Shown: positions 34,790 to 45,475 of the stretch, in pieces
Layout of the letters: every line of letters starts with the position of its first letter
How positions within the stretch are numbered: position 1 is the first letter of the stretch
DNA from: Phoronis australis
Taxonomy: Eukaryota; Phoronida; Phoronidae
DNA length: 64,000 nt
Assembly (NCBI GenBank): GCA_002633005.1
Contig: NMRA01000603.1
Coordinates: 1 to 64,000, forward strand
Reading direction: 5' to 3'
The notes under the pieces: model-generated
Seen by the model: only the letters and a program-made list of their open reading frames with translations
Databases searched by the model: none
What the model was told of the DNA's origin: nothing
Position numbers and translations under genes: made by a program

Positions 34790-35455
34790 GCAAAATCATT
34801 TATATGCGCTAACTGCGAAGCGATACCGAAGCTAGTTTACAGTGAAACAACACGTGTAGGTGAGATAAAAGGTCATATATATTTTGACAAACTAAACTAC
34901 TACACATATCGATAAATACACAAGTTATGTTGAGCTTTCAAGGTGGGTGACCTGCCAATGAAGCAATGAAGGTATACACATGTGTTGAACTAGAAAGATA
35001 AGTAGCAATATGCGGAAGCAACGCCGGGACAGCGACATGGGAAAATTAAGTGTACTGAAGGGAAGGAAAGAAAATTGGTTTGAGGGAGGGAGAGAGAAAG
35101 AAAACTCGAAACTTGAAGAGAATTATGAACGGTGGCCCAGTGTTGCGACAAAACAAAGATATCACGTGGTAAAATTAAACTAATAATCGTAGAACAAAGA
35201 GGGTCAGTGACCCGAGAATCAAAACAATATGATAATGAGGACGAAAAAGTATAGGTTACATAAAATAAATTATTGCTTAGTTAATATTTATATGCGCTAA
35301 CTACGAAGCGATAGCGAAGCTAGTTTACAGTGAAACAGCATGTGTAGGTGAGATAGAAGATCATATACATTATGACAAATTAAACTACTACATATATCGA
35401 TATTTACAAAAAGTTTTATAATGTGTTGAGCTGTAAAGGTGGGTGACAATCTGCC
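34790..35455. repeat. Pair of ~165-bp direct repeats
   Basis: 34795-34955 and 35287-35455 share TTATATGCGCTAACT.CGAAG, GCTAGTTTACAGTGAAAC, TGTAGGTGAGATA and AAGGTGGGTGAC in order. Start-to-start spacing is about 490 bp. It is a non-coding, diverged tandem duplication. Confidence 0.8.
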
Positions 35456-35771
35456 ACAGATGCAGCAGAAGGATGCATCCGCCCACCAATATTTATCCAA
35501 CGGTATTGTGAATGAAGGAGGCCAAAACTGTGTTAAAGGCAAAGAAAAATATTTTGATGTAGCTACTTTTTGACTTTCGTAAATCCCAGTCTTCGTTTAC
35601 TCGATGTCACAGTAAGTTAACGAATCAAGAGTCAGAAGAGATTAGAATCCCCTTTAGAATCTACTCCACTAAAGTGGGTCGGAATGCCTATTGTTTCTCT
35701 AAAGTTTGAGGTCCTGGGTTAAAAACAAATTGGACAGACTAGAACCTGTAGTTGGCCTTCTGTAATTTCAG

Positions 35772-37933
35772 CTATTTTTTACTTTTGTCAAGAATTGCAA
35801 CCAATTCTTCGTCGGTTTTCTGATGCTGTTTAATTAAAGCGCACAGCAATGCAAAACAAAGTAATGACATTATAATCCCACCAAACACAAGATACATTAA
35901 CACCATTGGGCCAACAACGTCAAATAAAAGAGGTACTACTGTTGGAAAAATCAAGGCACCTGCCGCGTCTCCTCCAACGCACATACCCACAATAAGTGGG
36001 TCTTCAGAGATGTGTTTCAAACAAATGCTCACAAATGATGCCATCATTGAACTGAAGAAAAGTCCTATAAGGAATGAAGATATCCACAAAAGAACTCTGC
36101 TTTCTTCTGCCCAAATGCACAAGGTTAGAAAAAGAACAGCCAATGAAATTAGATTAAGAGTTATCATTTGAACGGGTGTCAACATCTTTGAAACCCAAAT
36201 AGCATTCACTCTTCCAAAAGTCATTGCGAAGAATGTGACTGAAGCCATCAGCACCGCTTCCGCCTTCGGGATGTCCGCTTTCGATTGAACACAAAACGTG
36301 GTGATAAAATCTTGGTACATTTTTAGGGACCCACATTGAAATAAGTTGCTAAGAAATGCTGTAACTAACATGCAAATTCGTCTCTTATTGCTCAATATGA
36401 CACACAGTTGTCCGGATTTCTTTTCTTCTCGGGTATGTCTGCTCCCTTTGGTCTTACAGCACTGTTCCCAAATACTTATACAGAAGAAGCACGCAGCAGG
36501 CAAACAACAGAGTGCACCAAGTGTTACGTATCCGTAGAGCACGTGCGATTCTGTCCAGCTGTCCAAAGGCTGTTGTTGGTGGGTACAGTTTTGTAAATAC
36601 TGGATGCTCAGTGTGGTGGAGATTCCCTGTAATGTTTGAATCCGTGACTCGTCGCAAACGTTCAGCAACTCCCTCGACAGAAAAGGACGTATTACAATAG
36701 GCCCAAATACTGCTCCACACATCTTAAATGCGAATTCGGCCTGCAGGAACTGTTCGCGATGTCTCAGTTCACTGCGCTCGAGTACGATGACTAACAACAC
36801 TATAAAAGACAAATGACGTGTTTATCATTTTTAGCAACTTCAACTAGGAGGTTGTTTCCCAGTGGGGGTTATGACCCACCAAAGGTCGACTGGCGCAATT
36901 CAATTTAAAATCCGTCATCATGGACGCAGACGTATGACAGCTGCATATTGTCATCTCACCTACTATGAGGATTCGATATGGAAAAGAACCGAATTTTTCA
37001 TCCTTAAAGTCCATGTTTATAAGTAATATGTACATGTATATGAAGACTACGCCACTGAAAGGCCAAAAGAAAATGACGCATAATTGTCAATATTTTTATA
37101 TCAGGCACGAGTTACTCTACGCCCAATCGTCCCCACGTCGCCACAACCACCAAGGGTATCGCACCACCATTGGCAAGAACATTCAACCAGTGTCCCGAGA
37201 TACATACCACCAACACAGTCGTAACTCAACACTATCACTATCGAACAATCAGAATCCCGCTTCATAACCATTTTCCCAATCACTACCACCACCATAATGA
37301 TAGAAGACATTGCTGCCATAATGAAACACTACACAGTATTCTGCCATTCAGCCCTTACTATTGTGCCCGATTATCCAATAAACTAAATAAGCTTCAACGC
37401 AGAGCCCTCAGAAAGTAGTGGCCTCACCTCGTGTCCACAGGGCACCCAGGGATTTGTGAATTTGACTGCCAGGAGGAGGGTTGGCTGGAGTAATGGGATG
37501 ACTGGGAGGGGGATTTTGACAAATCAATAGGGTCCAAGACTGTTCAAAGCTTAAGGCCCGCGAAACCTCAACCCGGCACTGCACTATTAGCACATTGCTA
37601 TCGCCAACACCCACTACCAGCATGGAGATTACTCTTTAAATGTTCCTTACCAACTGCAGTTATTCCAGCAAATATTCCCTGAGCAGTGATCATCACCGCC
37701 ATGACAATTAGTGACGATGATATCGGGATCAGAGCTGTGCTGACAGCCAATAAGGCTAGAAACAAAGCAGCCTGAACGACTTGGTCCAGAAACATTAGAC
37801 ATCTCGACGACATAATGCCAATTAAAGAACCAAGACCCCACGGTGTCAGGACAAACGCGGCTTCCTCTGTCGTGCTCTTGGTGACTTGAAGGAGATCCGG
37901 AAGGGCAGCACCTATTGTTAAGAAAGCCATTCC
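35772..37933 (-). CDS. Major facilitator transporter, MFSD4/NaGLT1-like, 3' two exons
   Basis: Membrane transporter of the major facilitator superfamily; the MFSD4 group includes the Na+-dependent glucose transporter NaGLT1, but the substrate here cannot be told. Exon A (37933-37651) follows a TTTCATTCCAG acceptor and encodes GMAFLTIGAALPDLLQ and LTPWGLGSLIG, matching the early helices of that group. It ends in phase 1 before GTAAGG. Exon B (36799-35772) follows TTTTATAG and continues in phase with VLLVIVLER, AFKMCGAVFGPIVIRPFLS and, in the second half, FFAMTFGRVNAIWVSK. About ten hydrophobic helices are visible in about 436 residues. The first helix and start codon are in an upstream exon not found. 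The C-terminus is the charged LDKSKK. Confidence 0.78.
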
Positions 37934-37994
37934 CTGGAATGAAATCAATTGTGTTAAAAGAAACCTGTTTGACTCAGTTTGCATCATGAAGCAA

Positions 37995-38345
37995 ATGATT
38001 TTTCCATGCAAACCTTTGGTTAAAAGGTCATAAAATATACGGGAATTATCTACCCTATTAAATGCTTTACTAAAATCAATGAATACGCAATATACTTCCC
38101 CTTCCGTTTTGTGGGATGTTCCTTGATGACACTCTGTACGTTAAAAATTATAACAGTTATCACCGTATAACTATTTTGACTGTATCCGTTTCCCTTTTTG
38201 AAACTCGGCACAATAACACTTTCTGACCATTGGTATGGATAGTGCTCGGGGTGACGGAACATTCTTTTAAAAAGTTTTAGTAGAATTTCTACTACACTCA
38301 GATAAGCACTTAGAAAATTCAGGAGGTATACCGTATTCTCTGGAA
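37995..38345 (-). pseudogene. LINE reverse-transcriptase fragment
   Basis: Two conserved segments of a non-LTR reverse transcriptase are visible in different frames: YQWSESVIVPSFKKGNGY (the W.ESVIVP.FKKG block) and then VFIDFSKAFNRVDNSRI (the first catalytic Asp block). A frameshift separates them. The fragment ends near KGLHGKI, only about 60 bp upstream of the transporter exon acceptor, in the same orientation. The catalytic YADD block is absent. Confidence 0.75.
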
Positions 38346-38464
38346 GATTTATTTTATTTTTTTTTTCTTATTGACCCTTACTAAAAGTTTTATTTTATTT
38401 TATTTTTTGTTTCTTAATGACCCTTACTATTTCATCTGCCCTAATATCGGCATAGTAGCCAAGG

Positions 38465-38632
38465 CACTGGTTGTGGGGCACGTAATGGGCGGCGCACCAT
38501 AGGGGACTGGGTGGGCTATAGCCCCCACTTTTCCCAGTGCTACGCCGCACATGGTCTATAGGCAGTGCACCATATGGGAGGCTAAGGGGGCTTTAGCCTC
38601 CCACTTTTTTCAGTGCTGCGCCGCCCATGTCG
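38465..38632. repeat. Two tandem short foldback units
   Basis: Two ~70-bp units each run GCACCATA, GGG..GGCT, AGCC.CCCACTTTT, CAGTGCT.CGCCGC.CATG, with an internal short hairpin (for example GGCTAAGGGGGCTTTAGCC). The second unit follows the first with a few bases between. Confidence 0.7.
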
Positions 38633-38639
38633 CTGTGGT

Positions 38640-39459
38640 TGACTACAAAGCTCACAGTATAGTGTCTCAAGTCCATTAGGTGTCTGTCTAACTAGGTCAT
38701 CAAGTGTATGTCTAACTAGGTCATCAAGTTTCTGTCTAACCATAGATAGAGACCCAATTGACCTATCGCAAGCTCCGCCTCTATGCAAAAAGTCACGTGA
38801 TACCCGACAATCGAACGAGATGTTAGAGGCAAATACACTGTCGCTAAGCCATGTTCCTGGTGGAATCGATGAAGGTTTTTGCACTATTTGAAAACGCTTC
38901 GACAGAGACAAGACGCGATGCTTTTCAACAGAGAATCGTACGTTCATGATATGGGAATTTGTAAAGGTGACGATGAAAAAATAAGTGCTTAAGGAGCCAG
39001 CCAAAATCTGAAGAAGTCGGCCTTGGGGCCACCTTCACATGACAAATGACAAGGCCACTGATACGATGTGTTCATGTACTGGTGCGATATGTTCATGTAA
39101 AACTGGGTATGTACCTTAAAGTCGAATTATCTGTACGATTTCATAGATTTCATGATCTTTCGAATAAAATCAGTGAAGATTCACCGATATTTTTATTCTG
39201 TCGTCTGCTAAATTTCGCCAAATGAAAAACTGGTGGGACTCCTGGAGTAAAGTAGGTCGAAGATTACAGACTACACATGCACTATAGTCTCTGACTAGGT
39301 CGACTCGATAGCACTGTTTACGCTTTTCTAATCTTGTAACGAAATATTTTGTTAAAAAAATTCAGGTTCATAGCTCAGGTACACACTCATCTCGTCCTAG
39401 GCAAACAGTTAGCTCCCTAGGTGAAGGGCTGTGTCTAAGTCAAATTAATGTCTGGAATT
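38640..39459. other. Non-coding stretch
   Basis: No gene recognised. A near-perfect ~28-bp tandem (AACTAGGTCATCAAGTGTATGTCT and the following copies) occurs at about 38680-38740. Confidence 0.5.
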
Positions 39460-39780
39460 CAGTGGCGGATCTAGGATACCACAGGGGGCCCAACATATGT
39501 TGCCTCGTGGAATTGGTTAAAGTGCGATTGTATGTGCACAGGCGGCCCGAAAGTTGCAGGGGCCAGGAATGTAGACCGTTGGACCATATTCAGAAAATCT
39601 ATCGGTGGACTAAAAAAAAAAAACAGGAACACGATTCCACCACGATCTGGGGTCTGAGCCCCCCTCTTCCGCTACCGGTCCTAGTTACTGAACTCAATAT
39701 TTCGTCACGCTTCATGCTGTTGCTGCTTCATTTTGTTTGCGCCAGCCAAGGGGGGCAGCCCCCCCCCCCTAAATCCGCCT
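39460..39780. mobile_element. CAGTGGCGGATC-ended MITE, copy 3, with target duplication
   Basis: Starts CAGTGGCGGATCTAGGATACC and ends in a C-run followed by AAATCCGCCT. It is flanked by CTGGAATT on the left and ATGGAATT on the right, an 8-bp duplication with one mismatch, which suits the hAT superfamily. It shares its interior with copy 2. Confidence 0.78.
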
Positions 39781-40872
39781 ATGGAATTATCCGTTTGCAC
39801 CATTAAGACATTTAAATTAGGCCTACCTTCTTATGAACTTGGCATTTTTTGTAGTTTCATCCCATAAAGGTAGCTTTCATTTAATTTTGAAGGTAGCATG
39901 ATCACTAAGTCGTGGTATGGTTACAAAAGATTACAAGTCTGATGTGGTAGTTGCAAAAATAGGGTAATTACAAAAATAACTCAAATTCTTTTTTAAAGCT
40001 TCATAGATCTAAATATCATGTTTGAACAACTTCAAAACGAGCTATTTCTAACTCTGCAGACATAGTGTATACTAGAGGTGTACGTCAAAAAGTAATACAA
40101 CAGTTTATTTTTAGTGACAACAGCTCGACCAAGGCTTTGAGTTCCCGCAGTAATCCAGTGCTCTTCCCTGTGCCGATCGAATCTCTGAAATTTGCCCTGG
40201 AGAGAAGTTCAGTTGAACGCCAGCCTACGGTTAATGAATAACAAAAACGTACCTCTTATACGAAACAAAATAATGTCCATTAGGCTGAAATAATTAAAAA
40301 ACATAAAATAAAAATGTCCTTGAAAACAACAATTTCCGGGGACTACTGCTAGAGTGCTGAGATCCAGCACTGAGGTGCCGGACAAAGGCGGCCAGACATA
40401 CAGTAGGCAACTCGGAGTCAAAATCTGAGATAGCCCTGCACCATAGCCACCAAGCTGAAAAGTGCGTATCTTGGAACTAATATATTTGTGTTTAATGTAG
40501 CCATCGAGTTATCAAGCAACATCGCTAAGTTCAGCTCCTCTTGTGGCCGTACAGTTTGATCCATAGTTTACGCTTTTCAACATCATTTTTTCCGCTTAGG
40601 ACATGCCAAAAATTACGGGATATTATTCTGGAGCAGCATAACGGCTTTCGGTGCTACACACGCCATATCAACACCGTTTCCCCATTCTTAGCGGGCAATT
40701 TCTTGAGCTCTAGACTAAAGTAAGTTTTACTCGACTACGTGTGGTTTGTCTTGGAAACGCAGACGAAGGTGTGCCAAGAATGCTGTGTTCTGATTGGTCA
40801 ATTAAGCCGTCCGTCATAATCCTGGCGACAGGTCAATTCACGCGGCGGACATTAAAAACCAAAGCCAGCCTC
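39781..40872. other. Non-coding stretch
   Basis: Nothing recognised on either strand. Confidence 0.5.
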
Positions 40873-41013
40873 CCGTTCAGTAACGCTAGGACCTCGCTAA
40901 AAAGCAAGACTTCGCGAGATTATGTGAGATATTGCCGTGTATTTTAAATAAGAACACGTGACTGACTAGGTTTTAGCTAGGTCCTAGCGTAGGTCTTAGC
41001 GTCTACTGAACGC
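40873..41013 (+). mobile_element. ~140-bp CGTTCAGTA MITE, copy 2
   Basis: Runs CCGTTCAGTAACGCTAGGACCTCGCTA to TAGCTAGGTCC..GTCTACTGAACGC, with inverted ends that include the CTAGGACCT/AGGTCCTAG words. It is very close to the copy at 42931-43072. Confidence 0.88.
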
Positions 41014-41802
41014 AAGCCAGGCTCACTGCGATAAACAAAGCATAAAATTTACATGCATAAAATTTACATTGCGTTAGTTAAATGGTCGGTCTTTGGAGTC
41101 CAACCTGAATATTAAATCTTCAAAAATGTGTCAATAATTAACCACAGAGACGTAGAAAAATACATTTAAAGAACAAGTCAATGCTACAAAGAGTTGTCTG
41201 ACGAAAGGATATGTTTTTTTCGAAAAGCTAGGTTGGAAACATGAAAAGTAAACATGACCAAATTGCTGCGATCGTAGTGTTACGGATTAGGTATCATGCT
41301 GAATGCATGCAGGGTTACGTTTCTTCTAATAAATTCTTGATAAAAATGCTTTCTACACAAACCAGGTAATCTGGCCGTATTGTTGACGAGTTGAAGATAT
41401 ATTCGACAGTGGTGGCTCATAGCATTTTGGTGTCATGTGCAATTAGTCACATTTGGTTTAATTTGTTGATCAAGAGTAGGCCTTTTAGCTTCAAGCATAG
41501 CCTAGGTCCTTGGGAGGTAGGCACTACCGGGACTAACAATTGATATGTCATTGATCTGAAATAATACTTTATGTTATTAAATATATATTTTGATTACGAT
41601 AAAAACCAGGCTCGCAATTGAAAATAAAAATTGTATGACCATCAATTCTGCTTTTTTGCTTTTAATACTTACGTCTATTTCATGTGTTATATTTTCAAAT
41701 ATTAATCTCGACCAAGTTGAATTTTAAAATTAAAACACCTAATTCTTTCGTCAAAAGTATAACCTTGTTTTAGAGCTCAATTTCAGTTAACTGGAGAGAA
41801 CA
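41014..41802. other. Non-coding stretch
   Basis: AT-rich; nothing recognised. Confidence 0.5.
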
Positions 41803-41965
41803 CAGTGGCGGATTTCGAGGGGAGCCAAGGGGGCCATGCCCCCCCTAAAATTCTCCCACATTCCATTTGGCAGTTCAGGAGCGCGAATGTCTGACGGCAA
41901 AATCCTGGCTAATAATATGCCTTGCCCCCCCCCCCAACTTAAAGTCCTGGATCCCCCGGCCCCTG
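41803..41965. mobile_element. CAGTGGCGGATC-ended MITE, copy 4
   Basis: Starts CAGTGGCGGATTTCGAGG and ends GTCCTGGATCCCCCGGCCCCTG. It shares ATTCTCCCACATTCCATTTG, TCTGACGGCAAAATCCTGGC and related words with the copy at 43872, in opposite orientation. Confidence 0.7.
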
Positions 41966-42094
41966 GAACAAGCATAGTTATCATGTTTCTTCAGAGGCTT
42001 CGTTCATATCCGAGGGGAAAGGTGACTCCCGATCACCATCAATAGCACGCGGCCCTGATGCAAGCTCTCATAGTTCTGTCTCAAGTAGTATTTT

Positions 42095-42388
42095 CAGTGG
42101 CTGACCACTGAGGGGGGGCCCGACTCCACGGAGAAGCGGGCAAAGCGCGATTGTATGCACGCAGGCGGCCCGGAAGTCGCGGGCGCCGAGGATGTATACC
42201 TTCTGCTCAGGAAATCTGTCGTTGGACTATAAAAAACCGGAACGTGTTTTTCTCCCTTGTCTGCTACCGGTCCTAGCTCGAACTCAGTATTTCCTCCCGC
42301 TTCACGTTTTTCTGGTTTATCATTTGCTTGCGGCAGTCAAGGGGGGCGGGCCCCTAGCCCCACCCCCCCCCCCCCTTAGTCCGCCTAT
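42095..42388. mobile_element. CAGTGGCGGATC-ended MITE, copy 5 (degraded left end)
   Basis: The interior GCGATTGTATGCACGCAGGCGGCCCG and the C-run plus TTAGTCCGCCTAT at the right end match copies 2 and 3. The left end CAGTGGCTGACC is altered. Confidence 0.65.
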
Positions 42389-42930
42389 GCTTTTCTTCGT
42401 TTTCAAATTCTCACCTCTGTGGTCACAGGTGATTTGAACCGTCAATCACTAAGGGAATTTTTAGCTCTTGTGGGGCCGGGAATTTTGCTTGATTTTTTGA
42501 GAGGGGAACGGGGCCTATATTTCGCCCCAAAATTGAAGGATTGAGGGCCCTGTCCGTTTTGTAAAGAAAAATGCTTCGCGCTTCAACCCATAGTCATGAA
42601 AACACAGCATGGCTGGCCGAAGATTCTCCAGTCCTCGTTGCTATGGAGGCAACCGAGATGAGACAAATTATGATTCGAAAACAGTTATAAATTTTACACG
42701 GACATATTTTCCTTCGTCGCGGCGTACGACAGGGACCCAACGGTTCCGAATCCCAGCGTCCTTAGGTATTGTAAACAGACAGTTGAGTGTCCGTATTTTT
42801 TCTAGCTGTTCGAGCAACGCGGAGTACAACTATGCGGATAAGCCACCAGAGCTATCGTAGCGAGCCTCGTTTTGGAACGCGCCTCCTGTCGGCGTGAATA
42901 GGGCCTATTAGTAAAGAGATTCACGACTCC
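42389..42930. other. Non-coding stretch with one unassigned open frame
   Basis: A plus-strand frame of 83 codons at 42609 starts MAGRRFSSPRCYGG in a good initiation context (CAGCATGG) and has no recognised family. I do not call it a gene. Confidence 0.4.
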
Positions 42931-43072
42931 CGTTCAGTAATGCTAGGACCTCGCTAAAAAGCAAGACTTCGCGAGATTACGTGAGATATCGCCGTGCATT
43001 TTAAATGAGAGCACATGACTTTGATTAGGTTTTAGCTAGGTCCTAGCGTAGGCTCTAGCGTCTACTGAACGC
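42931..43072 (+). mobile_element. ~140-bp CGTTCAGTA MITE, copy 3
   Basis: Near-identical to 40873-41013 (shared core GCAAGACTTCGCGAGATTA and TTTTAGCTAGGTCCTAGCG). It lies about 2.05 kb from that copy in the same orientation. Confidence 0.88.
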
Positions 43073-43871
43073 ATGCCGGGGTTCAAAACTTCCGGTCTCA
43101 TGGCTAAGCATAGTAACGAAGTACTCTCTGACACAGCGCCACCTACATGTATACTTTTGTTTAGCACTGTGATAGAGTGTAAGTAACGAAGATGAACTTT
43201 GGTTTTTATTTCCCACACCTCAAGCAAATTTTTGAGTTTGAATATAAATTGTTGCGTTTAATGCAAACTAAATCACGTATGCAAGCCATTCAAGTCAGAT
43301 TATTGCTAGAAAACGTGTCGGAATTAACTTGACAAGTTGTTGTTGATAGGCCCGAATGCCTGCACACTAACACAAGAATCGAGGAGTTTGGCCCAATGAA
43401 AAGATTGAGTTAATTAGATAATTCTTTTAACTAAGTTTAATTCTCAGTCGTTTACCATGAAATTTAGTTTGAATTTTGTGATTTTGTAGGAATTTTGGCT
43501 CGACCTAAATGTAGTAGTTTCTCATTCGTCATTACGCCTACAATACATAAGCTGGAGCAAACTACATGTAATGTGGCCAAAATTCAGCAAGAGCGAAATT
43601 TTGCCATATTTCATGATTTTCAGAGGCTCTTATCTATTACCATTCAAAGTGGTGGAAAATGAAAAGTATGCCAGTGAATTATTTAACCTTTCTCTTTTCT
43701 ATTGATATCCGTTTCAACAAGTGGGGGCATCAACAAATATTTTTAAAAATCGAAGTACTGCGAGCACTTGATAAATTTTTCACTCACCGGTAAATTCTTG
43801 TGACATAGAAGGAGATAAATTTTCAGCTGCTAAATGGCCGTTACTGAACCGATTTTAATCATAAGTATATC
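43073..43871. other. Non-coding stretch
   Basis: Nothing recognised on either strand. Confidence 0.5.
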
Positions 43872-44019
43872 CAGGGGCGGATCCAGGATTTTGTGTAAGG
43901 GGGGCGCAGGGCAGAGTATTAGCCAGGATTTTGCCCTTCAGACATTCTCACCCCCGAACTGCCAAATGGAGTATGGGAGAATTTCAGGGCGACCTTGGCC
44001 AACCCTAAATCCGCCACTG
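43872..44019. mobile_element. CAGTGGCGGATC-ended MITE, copy 6
   Basis: A short 148-bp member with clean inverted ends: CAGGGGCGGATCCAGGATTT on the left and AAATCCGCCACTG on the right. Confidence 0.8.
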
Positions 44020-44464
44020 ATGTCAAACTGTTTACTAAAAAATTCTGCCGTAATTGTACACTTTTCATATATTTTTTGATAAAAGTATGAAAAAATATAG
44101 TTTATAAGTGAATCTTATCGGTCTCTCAACTGGAAAAATCTTGAAAGTGTAGACTCAACGTCCTTATCCATTCCCCATCATTTTTTTCACTTTATCTCAC
44201 CTTTTCCATTGAAGAACACTTCCAAAAAAGGTAAATTCAGTTATTTTTCAAGAACCATGTTTACCTTTCCAGGGTTCAAACTGAACTCAAACTTGATGGG
44301 TCAGATGTATTTAACAGAACCAGTCAAATCTTCTTTAATTTACAAAAAGTGGTCCAAATTGGTGAAATATTTTCATTAAAATAGTACAGAATGTTTTTAA
44401 ATTCAATTTAACTTTTTGGATGGTCACGAACACAACACATTTCAATTCCTATATTATTTGACAG

Positions 44465-45203
44465 TGTCAGAATATAGTCTGTGTCGGAATATAGTCTGAC
44501 AGTATTTTTCGTTGTATTGTATGGTTTTGTTATTCTGTTTGATTGGCATGACCCCCGAGTTAAGTACAATGATGATGTAATTTGTTTACTACAGAATAGT
44601 ATGGAACTTTTTAGTAGACCGAGTTCAGTAGTGATGTAATTTGTTTACTGCAGTATAGTGCGGGACTTTCTAGAAGACTCTAGCATGACAGTGATTAATG
44701 CAGTCTGGAATATTCTAGAGACTAGTACATGTTTATAGAATGATTGGGTAGGTTCCAGAAAGTTCTGGTACGTGCTTGAATTGATGAAAAGTTCTAGAAC
44801 AATGCATTAGGCTATAAATACACAAGCACGGGTTTGTGTTAGTCACTTGAGTCTAAGAAGATTAAGTCAGTTCAAGAGAAGATCAAGTCAGTTCAAGTAA
44901 GTCAATCAGGAGAACTACAGTTGAGTTGCAGTGAAGAGAATCAGCAGTTACAGCGATAGTCAATAGAGAGCCAGCTATAGAGACAGCAGGTTATTGAATC
45001 GAGTGTAACAGTTGCTGAACGTATCTCAGAAGTTCAACACAAGTCAAGGCTTCACAGCACTGGCCGCAGCATAGAACAGACATTACGTCGGACGTTTTGT
45101 TTGAGTAGGCTTGCGAACGCACGGTCGGGATTAATAAAGGATTAACTCGAACCAGTCTTCAGTCTATCTTCGCACTGAAAGCTATTAGCACCGGTCTGTA
45201 ACA
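44465..45203 (+). mobile_element. Solo LTR of an LTR retrotransposon (probable)
   Basis: Begins TGTCAGAATATAG (repeated as TGTCGGAATATAG at 44482) and ends CCGGTCTGTAACA. Within it a TATAAATA box (44813) is followed about 320 bp later by AATAAA (45133), the U3-R-U5 order of an LTR. There is no second copy, tRNA primer site or gag/pol in the window. A 5-bp target duplication was not clear. Confidence 0.6.
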
Positions 45204-45238
45204 ACCTGCGCCCACCCACACACGGGGAAAAACGTGGC

Positions 45239-45475
45239 AGACAGCTTGGGCACACCCGGGGGGCTCGGGGGGCTGGAATAAGCCCCTCAATTTGGCGAAT
45301 TGGGCAAAAAGGTCTGAAACAAAAAGTCCACAGGAATTCGGTGCCGATGCACAATTCGTAGGCCTGAACCTAGTGGCCCCGTTTTTTTAGTCCTTGTTGA
45401 TTTGTTTCAGTAAAAGGTCCGCATATCAAAAATTTGAGCCCCTATATTTTAGGCTAGGTACGCGTATGAACAGGA
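45239..45475 (+). repeat. Dispersed ~240-bp repeat, copy 3
   Basis: Same block order as 25285-25515, placed just after the solo LTR. Confidence 0.75.
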
